The notes under the pieces: model-generated
Database searches by the model: none
The model's input: the letters and a program-made list of their open reading frames with translations, nothing else
Told to the model about the DNA's origin: nothing
Assembly: GCA_015233465.1 (NCBI GenBank)
Contig: JADFXP010000001.1
Coordinates: 139,186 to 203,185, forward strand
Length of the DNA stretch: 64,000 nucleotides
Origin: Candidatus Magnetominusculus dajiuhuensis
Lineage (GTDB): Bacteria; Nitrospirota; Thermodesulfovibrionia; Thermodesulfovibrionales; Magnetobacteriaceae
Reading direction: 5' to 3'
Translations under genes and position numbers: made by a program
Shown here: piece by piece, positions 53,780 to 63,028 of the stretch
Layout of the letters: the number at the start of each line of letters is the position of its first letter
Position numbering within the stretch: position 1 is the stretch's first letter

Positions 53780-55003
53780 ATGAATGAAACACCCGCAATA
53801 AATGAAGAAGAGATATTTTTTGCTGATGAAGAAGAATCAGGACAGGAGAATTCCTTAAATAATTGGAAAATTCTCATTGTTGACGATGAAGAAGAAGTCC
53901 ATAGAGTTACCAAACTTGCCTTAAGGGATTTTATATTTGAAGGAAAGGGATTAGAATTTATCTATGCCTTTACATCTAAAGAGGGGCTTGCTAAGATTAA
54001 GGAAAATCCTGATGTTGCGTTAATCCTGCTTGATGTAGTTATGGAAACCGATGATGCAGGACTTACTATTGTAAAAAATATCAGAAATGACCTAAAAAAT
54101 CTTCTCGTAAGGATTGTGTTAAGAACAGGTCAGCCTGGACATGCCCCGCAAAAAGAGGTTATCCTTAACTATGATATAAACGACTATAAGGAAAAAAGTG
54201 ATCTTACCTCACAGCGGCTTTTTACAACGGTTGTGGCATCGTTAAAATCTTATAAACACGTGGTTGAACTGGATATGTTTAATCATAAACTTGAGGCAAT
54301 GATTGATGAGCGTACCCTTGAATTAAGAAATGAGCAGAAGAAGGTTGCAAGGGCGCAAAAGGCGATGGCAAGATATGTCGCCCCTTCGCTTGTTCAGAAG
54401 ATTTTAGATGAAAAGGTCACTGATGTATCAGAAAGAAAAAGATGTAAATTAACCTTATTTTTTTCTGACATCAAGGAATTTACCTCAATAACTGACAGCC
54501 TTGAGCCTGAAGATATGGCAGGATTATTAAATGAATATCTGACAAATATGCAGGAGATTGTAAACAAATATGATGGGACGCTTGCAAATATTATAGGAGA
54601 TGCGCTTTATATATTTTTTGGCGCGCCTGATTTTACCTCTGATAAAGATCATGCAGTACGGTGCGTGAAAATGGCAGTTGATATGCAAAAAAAGATTAAG
54701 GAACTCCAGCCTAAATGGTATGAACAAGGGATTGAGTTTCCGCTTTTGGTAAGATGTGGGATAAATACAGGGGTTGTTACAGTAGGAAGTTTTGGCTCTA
54801 ATGAACGCGCTCAATATACTGCATTTGGAATGCCTGTAAATATCGCCTCAAGGCTTGAGGGAATCTGTCCTTCGGGTGAAATAATAATCAGTCATCAGAC
54901 ATGGGCGCTTGTCAAAGACGATATAAACTGTGCTGAATTCAAAACTGAAATGGTTAAAGGCTTCCATCGTCCTATCAAAACCTATAAGGTTATCATTGAA
55001 TAA
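53780..55003 (+). CDS. Response regulator with adenylate/guanylate cyclase output
   Basis: A 407-residue protein. An acidic N-terminus precedes a receiver (about 28-160: ILIVDDEEEV, LILLDVVMETDDAG as phosphoacceptor, EKSD in place of the usual KP loop). A coiled linker leads to a class III nucleotide cyclase domain (about 215-405). The cyclase has metal-binding aspartates in LFFSDIKEFTSI and IIGDALYIFFG, and the catalytic Asn and Arg in PVNIASRLEG, so it should be active. It probably makes cAMP in response to phosphorylation. No clear ribosome site is seen. The cognate kinase is not adjacent. Confidence 0.92.
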   Translation: MNETPAINEEEIFFADEEESGQENSLNNWKILIVDDEEEVHRVTKLALRDFIFEGKGLEFIYAFTSKEGLAKIKENPDVALILLDVVMETDDAGLTIVKNIRNDLKNLLVRIVLRTGQPGHAPQKEVILNYDINDYKEKSDLTSQRLFTTVVASLKSYKHVVELDMFNHKLEAMIDERTLELRNEQKKVARAQKAMARYVAPSLVQKILDEKVTDVSERKRCKLTLFFSDIKEFTSITDSLEPEDMAGLLNEYLTNMQEIVNKYDGTLANIIGDALYIFFGAPDFTSDKDHAVRCVKMAVDMQKKIKELQPKWYEQGIEFPLLVRCGINTGVVTVGSFGSNERAQYTAFGMPVNIASRLEGICPSGEIIISHQTWALVKDDINCAEFKTEMVKGFHRPIKTYKVIIE

Positions 55004-55122
55004 TATTTTTATAATAATCCAACTTGACAAGGATATTTAAGACTCTTATAATAATAGACTGTTAAATTTAATAAGGAATTTGTCATCTCACACACATTGG
55101 CATTATATAAAAAATACCTTTT

Positions 55123-55560
55123 ATGAAAATTGCAATTGGATGCGACCATGCAGGGGTAGAGTTAAAAAACGAATTAATTACCCTGTTAAAAAATGAGCAA
55201 ATTGATGTAATTAATTTTGGCACTGATAATAATGATTCTGTAGATTATCCTGATTTTGCTAAAAAGGTAGCCTCATCAATCAAAAAAAATGAAGTTGATA
55301 GAGGTATATTGATATGCGGGACTGGGATAGGAATGTCTATTGCCGCAAATAGATATAAAGGAATCAGGGCTGCATTATGTCATGATATTTTTACTGCCCA
55401 GATGAGCCGCCTTCATAATGATTCAAATGTATTAGTGATTGGAAGCAGGATTGTTGATATTTTCACAGCTGAGAAGATTGTAAAAATTTGGTTATGTACA
55501 GAATTTGAAGGTGGAAGACATGATAACAGATTATGTAAAATTCGAGATATAGAGGATTAG
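55123..55560 (+). CDS. rpiB: Ribose-5-phosphate isomerase B
   Basis: Interconverts ribose 5-phosphate and ribulose 5-phosphate in the pentose phosphate pathway. The 145-residue protein has the RpiB signature: [26 protein letters not shown] and the catalytic-type cysteine in [16 protein letters not shown], followed by GIRAALCHD and [13 protein letters not shown]. It is followed by glyA after four bases, an rpiB-glyA order common in bacteria. The start lacks a clear ribosome site. Confidence 0.95.
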   Translation: MKIAIGCDHAGVELKNELITLLKNEQIDVINFGTDNNDSVDYPDFAKKVASSIKKNEVDRGILICGTGIGMSIAANRYKGIRAALCHDIFTAQMSRLHNDSNVLVIGSRIVDIFTAEKIVKIWLCTEFEGGRHDNRLCKIRDIED

Positions 55561-55564
55561 TTTT

Positions 55565-56833
55565 ATGAAGTCTTTTAATGAACAGAACCCATTTAAAAAT
55601 TTAGCTGAAATAGACCCAGATATTTATCAAGCTGTTAAAAATGAAATAAATCGTGAAAATGATAAGATCGTTTTGATAGCATCAGAAAATTATGCCTCTT
55701 TAGCAGTGCTTGAGACACAAGGCAGTGTATTTACAAATAAGTATGCAGAGGGCTATCCATACAAGCGTTATTATGCTGGATGTGAATATGCCGATGTAGT
55801 TGAATCTGCTGCTATCAACAGGGCTAAGGCGCTTTTTGGGGCTGAATACGTAAATGTCCAGCCGCATTCAGGGTCTCAAGCGAATATGGCGGTGTATTTT
55901 TCTATATTGTCGCCTGGGGATACAATACTTGGCATGAATCTTAGTCATGGCGGGCATTTGTCTCACGGGGCAAAGGTTAATTTTACAGGAAGACTTTATA
56001 ATGTCGTTTCGTATGGAGTTAGAGAAGATACGGGTTTTATAGATTATGATAATGTTAGGGAATTAGCCAAACTGCATAAGCCAAAGATGATAATATGCGG
56101 GGCAAGCGCATATTCAAGGATTATAGATTTCAAGATATTTTCAGATATTGCAAAAGAAACCGGCGCTTATTTACTTGCAGACATTGCCCATATTGCAGGG
56201 CTTGTTGCAGCAGGTATTCATAATTCTCCATTTCCATTTACGGATTTTGTTACAACCTCAACACATAAAACCCTTAGAGGTCCAAGGGGCGGTATGATTA
56301 TGTGCAAGGAAGAGTTTGGAAAAACTATTGATAAAAATATATTTCCGGGCATACAAGGAGGCCCGCTAGTGCATGTTATTGCTGCAAAGGCGGTTGCACT
56401 AAAAGAGGCAAGCACTCCGCAATTTATTGAATATCAAAAAAATATAGTTAAAAATGCTAGCACACTTAGTAATGAGTTGATAAAGTGTGGTTATGATATA
56501 TTTACAAATGGCACAGATAATCATTTGCTGCTTGTTGACCTAAGAAAAAAAGATATTACAGGAGCTGTTGCAGAGACTCTCCTTTATAAGGCAGGCATAA
56601 CGGTAAATAAAAATTCAATCCCATTTGATAATAAACCTCCAACTATTACAAGCGGTATAAGATTAGGAACTCCTGCTGTGACAACAAGGGGTTTTAAGAC
56701 TGAAGATATAGTTGAAACAGCGCATATAATAGATGAAGTCCTTAAAACGAGCTTACAAGGCGGAGCGCTTACAAAGATAGAATCGCGCGTTAAGGCATTA
56801 TGTAAAAAATATCCAGTGTATAATAATATTTAA
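55565..56833 (+). CDS. glyA: Serine hydroxymethyltransferase
   Basis: PLP enzyme that converts serine and tetrahydrofolate to glycine and methylene-tetrahydrofolate, the main source of one-carbon units. The 422-residue protein has [63 protein letters not shown], and the PLP lysine in [14 protein letters not shown]. It probably shares a transcript with rpiB. Two tRNA genes follow about 50 bases after its end. It complements serA as part of serine/glycine metabolism in this window. Confidence 0.97.
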   Translation: MKSFNEQNPFKNLAEIDPDIYQAVKNEINRENDKIVLIASENYASLAVLETQGSVFTNKYAEGYPYKRYYAGCEYADVVESAAINRAKALFGAEYVNVQPHSGSQANMAVYFSILSPGDTILGMNLSHGGHLSHGAKVNFTGRLYNVVSYGVREDTGFIDYDNVRELAKLHKPKMIICGASAYSRIIDFKIFSDIAKETGAYLLADIAHIAGLVAAGIHNSPFPFTDFVTTSTHKTLRGPRGGMIMCKEEFGKTIDKNIFPGIQGGPLVHVIAAKAVALKEASTPQFIEYQKNIVKNASTLSNELIKCGYDIFTNGTDNHLLLVDLRKKDITGAVAETLLYKAGITVNKNSIPFDNKPPTITSGIRLGTPAVTTRGFKTEDIVETAHIIDEVLKTSLQGGALTKIESRVKALCKKYPVYNNI

Positions 56834-56885
56834 ATATTAAAGGGGTTTTATGATGTATAATAAAACTTAGTTAAAGATAAAATAT

Positions 56886-56959
56886 TGGGGAGTCGTCTAA
56901 TGGCAGGACAGCAGATTCTGGATCTGCCTGTAGGGGTTCGAGCCCTCTCTCCCCAGCCA
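56886..56959 (+). tRNA. tRNA-Gln (anticodon CUG)
   Basis: A complete cloverleaf: acceptor TGGGGAG/CTCCCCA with G discriminator and encoded CCA, D arm GTCTAATGGCAGGAC, anticodon stem GCAGA/TCTGC with loop TTCTGGA (anticodon CTG), and T loop TTCGAGC. It stands 15 bases before tRNA-Glu, probably in one transcript. Confidence 0.93.
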
Positions 56960-56974
56960 AAATTATGTAAAATA

Positions 56975-57049
56975 GGTCCCATCGTCTAGCGGCCAGGACA
57001 CGGCCCTCTCAAGGCTGAAACACGGGTTCGATCCCCGTTGGGATCACCA
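56975..57049 (+). tRNA. tRNA-Glu (anticodon CUC)
   Basis: Acceptor GGTCCCA/TGGGATC with A discriminator and encoded CCA, D arm GTCTAGCGGCCAGGAC, anticodon stem CGGCC/GGCTG with loop CTCTCAA (anticodon CTC), T arm ACGGG/CCCGT around TTCGATC. The CUC form is usually a secondary isoacceptor to UUC. Confidence 0.93.
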
Positions 57050-57090
57050 TTTAATGAGACAACGGAGATTAAGGAGAAGAAGGAGACAAT

Positions 57091-58302
57091 ATGCAGACTA
57101 GTGTTGTAGCATTTATACTTGCTGGAGGCGAAGGCAGACGACTTTTTCCATTAACTGCTGAACGCTCAAAACCTTCTGTGCCATTTGGAGGAAGATATAG
57201 AATTATTGATTTTGTGCTAAGTAATATAGTTAATTCTGGCTTTTATTCTATGTATATACTTGTACAATATAAATCTCAATCTTTGATTCAGCATATACAA
57301 GAAAATTGGAATCAGGTTTCTGTATCTGGAAATCAATTTATTACTGTGGTGCCTCCTCAGATGCTTAAGGGAAATGATTGGTTTTTAGGAACGTCAGATG
57401 CTGTATTTCAAAATGTAAATCTTCTTAAAACACATAATCCAACCCATGTTGTGATCTTTGGTTCAGATCATATATATCGTATGGATGTTGCTCAGATGTT
57501 GGATTTTCATATACAAAATAACGCAAAGGTTACTGTTGCGGCAAGACCAGTGCCATTATCAGAGGCAAGTGCTTTTGGAGTCATAAAAACAAAAGCAGAC
57601 GGCAGGATTGAGAGATTTGAAGAAAAACCAAAGAATCCCTCTCCAATGCCTGATGATCCAACGAAGGCATATGCTTCGATGGGCAATTATATATTTAATA
57701 TTGAAACGCTTTTTGAGGCGTTAGCGGATTCTCAAAAGAAAAATGAATATGATTTTGGTGGTTATATATTACCGTCTTTGGTTAATAAAGAACCTCTTTA
57801 TGCCTATGATTTTTCTCTAAATAAAATACCGGGCATGAAACCTCACGAAGAAAAGGCTTATTGGAGAGATGTAGGAACGATTGACGCATATTGGAAGGCG
57901 CATGTTGATTTACTAGGTGCAGAACCTTTATTTGATCTGCATAATTATCAATGGCCAATTCATCCAAGTCTTTCAAGACTGCCTTCAGCAAAGATTAACG
58001 GCGGTACAATAATAAATAGTACGATAACTGATGGGGTTATAATTGATTATGCGACTATCAAAAATTCTATTATAAGAAGCGGAGTTATTATTGAAGAAGG
58101 TTCAGAGATTAATGATTGTATAATCTTTGAGGACTGTCATATAAAGGCTGACTGTAAATTAAATCATGTAATAATAGATAAAAATAATGTGATTAAAGAA
58201 GGCACAAGACTTGGTTTTGATAATGTTAATGACAGATATAAACTTCATATTGATGAATGTGGAATCGGTATAATACCTAAACATAAAATAAAGTATAGTT
58301 AA
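57091..58302 (+). CDS. glgC: Glucose-1-phosphate adenylyltransferase
   Basis: Makes ADP-glucose for glycogen synthesis. The 403-residue protein has the nucleotidyltransferase domain with LAGGEGRRLFPLTAERSKPS and GGRYRIIDFVLSN. FGSDHIYRMDVAQM, RFEEKPKNP and YWRDVGTIDAYWKAH follow, then a left-handed beta-helix tail (INGGTIINSTITDGVIIDYA). A strong AAGGAGACAAT precedes the start. No glgA, glgB or glgP is nearby. A proper terminator follows at 58341-58367. It shows that the organism stores glycogen-like polymer, at least potentially. Confidence 0.96.
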   Translation: MQTSVVAFILAGGEGRRLFPLTAERSKPSVPFGGRYRIIDFVLSNIVNSGFYSMYILVQYKSQSLIQHIQENWNQVSVSGNQFITVVPPQMLKGNDWFLGTSDAVFQNVNLLKTHNPTHVVIFGSDHIYRMDVAQMLDFHIQNNAKVTVAARPVPLSEASAFGVIKTKADGRIERFEEKPKNPSPMPDDPTKAYASMGNYIFNIETLFEALADSQKKNEYDFGGYILPSLVNKEPLYAYDFSLNKIPGMKPHEEKAYWRDVGTIDAYWKAHVDLLGAEPLFDLHNYQWPIHPSLSRLPSAKINGGTIINSTITDGVIIDYATIKNSIIRSGVIIEEGSEINDCIIFEDCHIKADCKLNHVIIDKNNVIKEGTRLGFDNVNDRYKLHIDECGIGIIPKHKIKYS

Positions 58303-58340
58303 TTAAGAATAAATATTTTTATAGATGAATTACAGTAGGG

Positions 58341-58367
58341 GCAGCCATTGTGGCTGCTCTTTTTTTG
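58341..58367 (+). terminator. Rho-independent terminator of glgC
   Basis: GCAGCCA, a three-base loop, TGGCTGC and then TCTTTTTTT, starting 39 bases after the glgC stop: a classical intrinsic terminator. Confidence 0.9.
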
Positions 58368-58408
58368 TAGTTTAGTGCTTCTCATTCAGAGCGAACATGC
58401 CCCTACGT

Positions 58409-58510
58409 AAGGCCTCTGCATAACCTAAGAATTGGCGGCATATGATGTTTTTAAAAATTCCCCTTTTTCAAAATGGAAATTTAAAAAATAAATAGTTGTG
58501 CAGAGGTCTT
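58409..58510. mobile_element. MITE-like element with 16-bp terminal inverted repeats
   Basis: AAGGCCTCTGCATAAC (58409-58424) and GTTGTGCAGAGGTCTT (58495-58510) are inverted copies matching at 14 of 16 positions, bounding 102 bases that encode nothing. The ends resemble insertion-sequence termini. A TAA occurs at both flanks as a possible target duplication. No transposase is present in the window. Confidence 0.55.
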
Positions 58511-58640
58511 TTAAATAAAGAAACGTCTCCTGCTACTGTGGAAGCGTTAAGAAATATAAAAAATGTCACGGCAGATAAGGGGTTATTGTTAATTAATCAC
58601 AATTGTTGCAACTTACACACAAAATAAAGTATATTATATA
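58511..58640 (+). other. guaA upstream region with a coding-like remnant
   Basis: About 130 bases between the MITE-like element and guaA. A plus-strand frame reads ETSPATVEALRNIKNVTADK, then [15 protein letters not shown] and a stop at about 58627, without a start codon. It may be the tail of a gene cut by the element, but no family is recognised. A/T-rich TATATTATATA lies just before the guaA start. Confidence 0.3.
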
Positions 58641-60176
58641 ATGTTTGACGACAGGATATTAGTATTAGACTTTGGCTCTCAATATACTCGGCTTATTGCC
58701 CGCAGGATTCGGGAAGGTCATGTTTATTCTGAGATCTTTCCGTTTAATGCCTCAATTGAAAAAATTAAGGGGTTCAATCCTCAAGGGATTATATTATCTG
58801 GCAGTCCATCAAGCGTAACAGATGCTAATGCCCTAATGCCTGATATTAAGATATTTGACCTTGATGTCCCAATCTTGGGCATATGCTATGGAATGCAGTT
58901 GATTGCACATCTTCTTGGCGGTAAGGTTGCCAGATCAAGCAAGAGGGAATATGGTAAGGCTGAACTTCTGATTGATTCTATTACTCCTCTCTTAAAAGGT
59001 CTTTCAGGTTCAATCGTTTGGATGAGTCATGGCGATGCCTTATCACACATACCTCCAAGTTTCAAGATTATCGCACATACTAAAAACTCCCCTTTTGCTG
59101 CGATGGCTAATGTAGAAAGAAAGATCTACGCCCTTCAATTTCATCCAGAGGTTGCCCATACAAACGACGGCAGTCTCATTCTTAAAAATTTCGTTCAAAA
59201 TATCTGCGGATGCAAGCCTTCATGGAAGATTTCATCTTTTATAGATTATTCAATTCATAAAATCAAAGACCAAGTAAAAAGTGAAAATGTAATCTGCGCA
59301 CTAAGCGGAGGTGTGGATTCCTCTATTGCTGCCCTTTTGGTTCATAAGGCTGTAGAAAGGCAGCTTACCTGCATATTTGTTGATAATGGACTCCTGCGAT
59401 TAAATGAGCGCGAAAAGATCGTTGACGCCTTTGAGAGGCACTTAAATATTCATCTTATTGTAGTTGATGCAATTGATAGATTTCTAACCAAATTAAACGG
59501 CATTACTGACCCTGAACAAAAACGAAAGATTATAGGCAGAGAATTCATAGAGGTATTTGAGGAAGAGGCTTTAAAAATTCCTAATGTTACAAACCTTGTA
59601 CAAGGGACAATTTATCCAGATGTTATTGAGAGTATCTCTGTAAAGGGGCCGTCTGCAACCATTAAATCTCATCACAATGTCGGCGGTCTGCCTGAAATAA
59701 TGAAGCTGAAACTCGTTGAACCCCTTCGCGAATTATTTAAAGATGAGGTCAGAGAGGTTGGAGTAGAACTTGGATTATCTGAAGAGATAGTTTACCGCCA
59801 GCCATTTCCAGGGCCTGGACTTGCCATTAGATGTTTAGGAGAGATTACAGAGGAAAAGCTGACAATCCTGCGTTTAGCAGATGCTATTGTGCTTGAAGAG
59901 GTAAAAAAAGCTGGTCTATATAGAAAACTATGGCAGTCATTTGCAGTGCTGCTTCCTGTTAAATCAGTCGGAGTAATGGGAGATGAGCGCACATATGAAT
60001 ATACCATTGCTGTCAGGGCAGTTGAGAGCGTTGACGCAATGACTGCTGATTGGGCGAAACTTCCTTATGAAGTAATTGGTGATATTTCTAACCGCATTAT
60101 TAATGAAGTAAAGGGGGTAAACAGGGTAGTCTATGACATTACCTCAAAACCTCCCGGAACTATAGAATGGGAGTGA
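58641..60176 (+). CDS. guaA: GMP synthase (glutamine-hydrolysing)
   Basis: Converts XMP to GMP with glutamine and ATP. The 511-residue protein combines a class I glutamine amidotransferase domain ([20 protein letters not shown], nucleophile in [28 protein letters not shown]) with the synthetase part ([18 protein letters not shown] pyrophosphatase loop, [16 protein letters not shown], ending [10 protein letters not shown]). No ribosome site is visible before the ATG. It is followed four bases later by ispA. guaB is not adjacent. Confidence 0.97.
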   Translation: MFDDRILVLDFGSQYTRLIARRIREGHVYSEIFPFNASIEKIKGFNPQGIILSGSPSSVTDANALMPDIKIFDLDVPILGICYGMQLIAHLLGGKVARSSKREYGKAELLIDSITPLLKGLSGSIVWMSHGDALSHIPPSFKIIAHTKNSPFAAMANVERKIYALQFHPEVAHTNDGSLILKNFVQNICGCKPSWKISSFIDYSIHKIKDQVKSENVICALSGGVDSSIAALLVHKAVERQLTCIFVDNGLLRLNEREKIVDAFERHLNIHLIVVDAIDRFLTKLNGITDPEQKRKIIGREFIEVFEEEALKIPNVTNLVQGTIYPDVIESISVKGPSATIKSHHNVGGLPEIMKLKLVEPLRELFKDEVREVGVELGLSEEIVYRQPFPGPGLAIRCLGEITEEKLTILRLADAIVLEEVKKAGLYRKLWQSFAVLLPVKSVGVMGDERTYEYTIAVRAVESVDAMTADWAKLPYEVIGDISNRIINEVKGVNRVVYDITSKPPGTIEWE

Positions 60177-60180
60177 AGAC

Positions 60181-61062
60181 TTGGAACTAAAGGAATTCCT
60201 TTCTTATAGAAAGGCAGAGATAATGACGTATTTAAAGCAATATTTTGTTAAACGATCTGTCACCCCTAAGATTTTATCTGATTCAATTAATCATTCCCTT
60301 TTTAGCAAAGGTAAGGCAATAAGACCAATTTTGTGTCTGACTGCTTATGAAACCTGCGGCGGGGTTTATACAGATATTCTGCCTCAAGCCTCTGCTATTG
60401 AATTAATTCACACATATTCTCTCATCCATGACGACCTGCCTGCAATGGATGATGATGATCTAAGACGCGGCAGACCAACAAATCACAAGGTCTATGGCGA
60501 GGCTGTGGCGATTCTTGCTGGAGATGCCCTATTGACTGAGGCATTTTATATGTATACCTCTTCTTTTACCGTTAATGGCGGCCTATTAATTGAAGCCCTT
60601 AAAGAACTTTCCTCTGCAGCAGGGCTTGACGGAATGGTCGCTGGACAGGTAATGGATATTATGTCGGAATCTAAGACCCCAGATATTGAAACCCTTAAAT
60701 ATATACATACTAATAAAACCGCAGCATTACTAAGGGCATCTGTAATGACAGGGGCAATATTATCAGGGATTAAAGGCAGTGAGCTATATGCAATGAAGAT
60801 ATACGGCGAAAATATAGGGATGACCTTTCAGATAGTTGATGATATCTTAGACATTACTGCTACAACTGAAGAACTCGGCAAACCAAAAGGCTCAGATTTG
60901 GAAAAAAATAAAATGACCTATCCCAGCCTTTATGGACTTGTTCATTCTAAAAAACTTGCTAAAGACCACATTGAAACTGCAATTGCATCAATTGAATCAT
61001 TTCGCGAAAAGGCGCATTGGTTAAGGGAAATTGCTAATTATTTATTAAAACGCGGGGCATGA
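60181..61062 (+). CDS. ispA: Polyprenyl synthetase (farnesyl/geranylgeranyl diphosphate synthase type)
   Basis: Chain-elongating prenyl transferase supplying precursors for quinones, undecaprenyl phosphate and others. The 293-residue protein has the first aspartate-rich motif in LIHDDLPAMDDDDLRRGRPT and the second in FQIVDDILDIT, with KTAALLRASV between them and DLEKNKMTYPSLYG after them. The start is TTG, with GGGAG upstream in the end of guaA. It probably shares a transcript with guaA. With ispD it represents the non-mevalonate branch; dxs is not in the window. Confidence 0.93.
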   Translation: MELKEFLSYRKAEIMTYLKQYFVKRSVTPKILSDSINHSLFSKGKAIRPILCLTAYETCGGVYTDILPQASAIELIHTYSLIHDDLPAMDDDDLRRGRPTNHKVYGEAVAILAGDALLTEAFYMYTSSFTVNGGLLIEALKELSSAAGLDGMVAGQVMDIMSESKTPDIETLKYIHTNKTAALLRASVMTGAILSGIKGSELYAMKIYGENIGMTFQIVDDILDITATTEELGKPKGSDLEKNKMTYPSLYGLVHSKKLAKDHIETAIASIESFREKAHWLREIANYLLKRGA

Positions 61063-61145
61063 TTAAATTTAAAGTTTTTATGTTATAATACAAAAAATAG
61101 AGTTTTTAACTTAATTATTTATTTTTTATATGGAGGGCACTCTAA

Positions 61146-61979
61146 TTGAAAAAACAAAATTTATTCTTTTCACTAATGTTGTTTCTAATCTTTGTAATCC
61201 CTGTTTATACTGCATCTGGCGCTTCTGAAAGTGAGAATATCTTAGACATCAGCGCAATGTTGACTAATCTAAACTATAGAGAAATTCAAAGCGGCATGGT
61301 TATAGATTCAGAAAAAGGCACTATTCCAGGCATTGAGCTGTCTTTTAGCCATCAACCTTCTTCTTCAATCTTATTCTTACGCGGCATAACAAATTTATCC
61401 TATGGCAGCTTAGATTATAATGGTGGAACTTGGGGCGGCACTGCTCTTGCGTTTAGCCATAACAGCACACTTTTTAATCTTGAAGGAGATATTGGTCTTT
61501 GTATTGGCTCAAAAAAAATCTTAATATTATATTCTGGAGTTGGTCATACTTTTTGGAATCGCGGAATGTCTAATAGCACTCCTGGAGATTATGATGAACA
61601 TTATTCATTATACTATTTGCCAGTTGGCGTTATTCTCAATATAAAACAGGACGGAGATTTAAGTTTCTCTATTGACGCTTCTTTACGCTATATGTTTAGC
61701 GGTACTGTAACTGCATTTTTCTCTGGAATTAACCCAGGTTTTAATGATGTGGCTTTAAACCTTGGCAGCGCTGTTGGTGGAAACATTAAGGCTAATATTA
61801 TTTATACAATATCTAAAGATTATTCTCTTTTAATTACTCCATGGTATGAAAATTCTTCTAATGGTCAAAGCAATGTTGGGACTTTAACTTTTAATGGGGT
61901 ACCTTCTACAGGCGTGCAAGAACCTAACAGTACTACAAATAAATATGGAATAAACGTGGGCATAAGATTAGATTTATAA
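61146..61979 (+). CDS. Outer-membrane beta-barrel-like protein
   Basis: A 277-residue exported protein. The signal peptide is LFFSLMLFLIFVIPVYTASG, followed by alternating amphipathic strands with aromatic girdle residues (PGIELSFSHQPSSSILFLRG, GTALAFSHNSTLFNLEGDIG, YYLPVGVILNIKQDG, LLITPWYENSSNGQS), ending in a final strand YGINVGIRLDL. The last residue Leu is not the classical Phe but fits a barrel. The family was not recognised. A TTG start follows GGAGGG at suitable spacing. It is monocistronic in appearance. Confidence 0.75.
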   Translation: MKKQNLFFSLMLFLIFVIPVYTASGASESENILDISAMLTNLNYREIQSGMVIDSEKGTIPGIELSFSHQPSSSILFLRGITNLSYGSLDYNGGTWGGTALAFSHNSTLFNLEGDIGLCIGSKKILILYSGVGHTFWNRGMSNSTPGDYDEHYSLYYLPVGVILNIKQDGDLSFSIDASLRYMFSGTVTAFFSGINPGFNDVALNLGSAVGGNIKANIIYTISKDYSLLITPWYENSSNGQSNVGTLTFNGVPSTGVQEPNSTTNKYGINVGIRLDL

Positions 61980-62123
61980 TTAAAATCATATAATTGATTA
62001 TTTGAGAATAATATTATCGAATAAATTTTTTCATTTATTTTTTTTTGATAATACAGTATTATAGATAACGATGGTCTAGTTTATCTATTATACATTTATT
62101 CTAAAATTATATAGGAGGGTTAT

Positions 62124-62492
62124 ATGCCTAAGAAAGTTGTAAATATTTGTGTAAAACCTGAGATGAAGAGTAATTTTAATTATGCCTTAGAGAATGTTAA
62201 TCGCTTTATTGACAAGGAATTTCATCATCATTTAGTTGATGCAGGAAAAAAGATTCAGATCACTAATGGTGAAAATATCTTAATATTAGATTCATCACTT
62301 GAGAATGAGTCACCAATTGAATTTGCACGTCAACTCAAAAAAAGAAGCTTAAAAACAAAAATCCTGCTATTGATTTCAGCTGGAGTACCAAGGACAGATA
62401 TTATAGGAGCTATAAAAGATGGTGTGGTAAGCGGTGCCCTTATAATGCCATTTACTGCTAAACAAGTAGAAGATTATATTAATCGCCTTTAA
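62124..62492 (+). CDS. Degenerate receiver-like protein paired with hemerythrin
   Basis: A 122-residue protein with the outline of a response regulator receiver: a strand ending in ILILDSSLENE with a candidate Asp, LKTKILLLISAGVPRTDI, and GVVSGALIMPFTAKQVEDYI, where the usual KPF lysine has become Met. The N-terminal acidic pair is missing, so phosphorylation is doubtful. It looks like a pseudo-receiver working by protein contact. The gene, with a strong AGGAGGG site, precedes a bacteriohemerythrin by 25 bases, so the two probably function together. Confidence 0.68.
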   Translation: MPKKVVNICVKPEMKSNFNYALENVNRFIDKEFHHHLVDAGKKIQITNGENILILDSSLENESPIEFARQLKKRSLKTKILLLISAGVPRTDIIGAIKDGVVSGALIMPFTAKQVEDYINRL

Positions 62493-62517
62493 ATAAATAT
62501 AAAAGGAGGGCAGATAA

Positions 62518-62922
62518 ATGCCATTCATAACTTTTGATGAAAAAATAACGGTTCATATAAAGGAAATAGACGATCATCACCAGACTCTTGTTAGATTGAT
62601 AAATGAACTTTATGATGCTGTGGTAGAAGGCAAGGGAGAAGAGACTGTCAGCGTAGTGCTTCCTGAACTAATTAATTATACGATGTATCATTTTTTTGCT
62701 GAAGAAGATTATATGGTTAAATATGAATATCCAAAATACCATGATCATAAAATGGAACATGCAAAATTGATTGACCAAACACTGGAATTATATGAAAGAT
62801 ATAATGAAGGCGTAAAGATAAGCAATGCAGTACTTGATTTTTTAAAAGACTGGCTTAATGGTCATATTATGGGTCTTGATATTGAACTTGGACATTTTTT
62901 ACAAGAGCGTAAAGTAGCGTAG
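62518..62922 (+). CDS. Bacteriohemerythrin
   Basis: A 134-residue single-domain hemerythrin that binds oxygen at a di-iron site. All seven ligands are present: H21 (IDDHHQ), H58 and E62 (YHFFAEED), H77 and H81 (YHDHKMEHAKL), H116 and D121 (GHIMGLD). Such proteins deliver, store or sense oxygen in microaerophiles and anaerobes. It is encoded with the degenerate receiver upstream. AAGGAGGG precedes the start. A related but incomplete domain is fused to the HD-GYP protein at 14299. Confidence 0.95.
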   Translation: MPFITFDEKITVHIKEIDDHHQTLVRLINELYDAVVEGKGEETVSVVLPELINYTMYHFFAEEDYMVKYEYPKYHDHKMEHAKLIDQTLELYERYNEGVKISNAVLDFLKDWLNGHIMGLDIELGHFLQERKVA

Positions 62923-62938
62923 AAAATATTGACTTCAT

Positions 62939-62960
62939 GCGGGAAGACTGCACTTCCCGC
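62939..62960 (+). terminator. Hairpin after bacteriohemerythrin
   Basis: GCGGGAAG pairs with CTTCCCGC around a six-base loop, 16 bases after the stop codon. It is followed by AAAAATATT rather than T residues, so termination is plausible but not classical. Confidence 0.55.
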
Positions 62961-63028
62961 AAAAATATTCCCCCCTGCCTTCATTTTTTCTCTTATAATT
63001 TTCACTAATGGTATGTTATTATTTCAAT

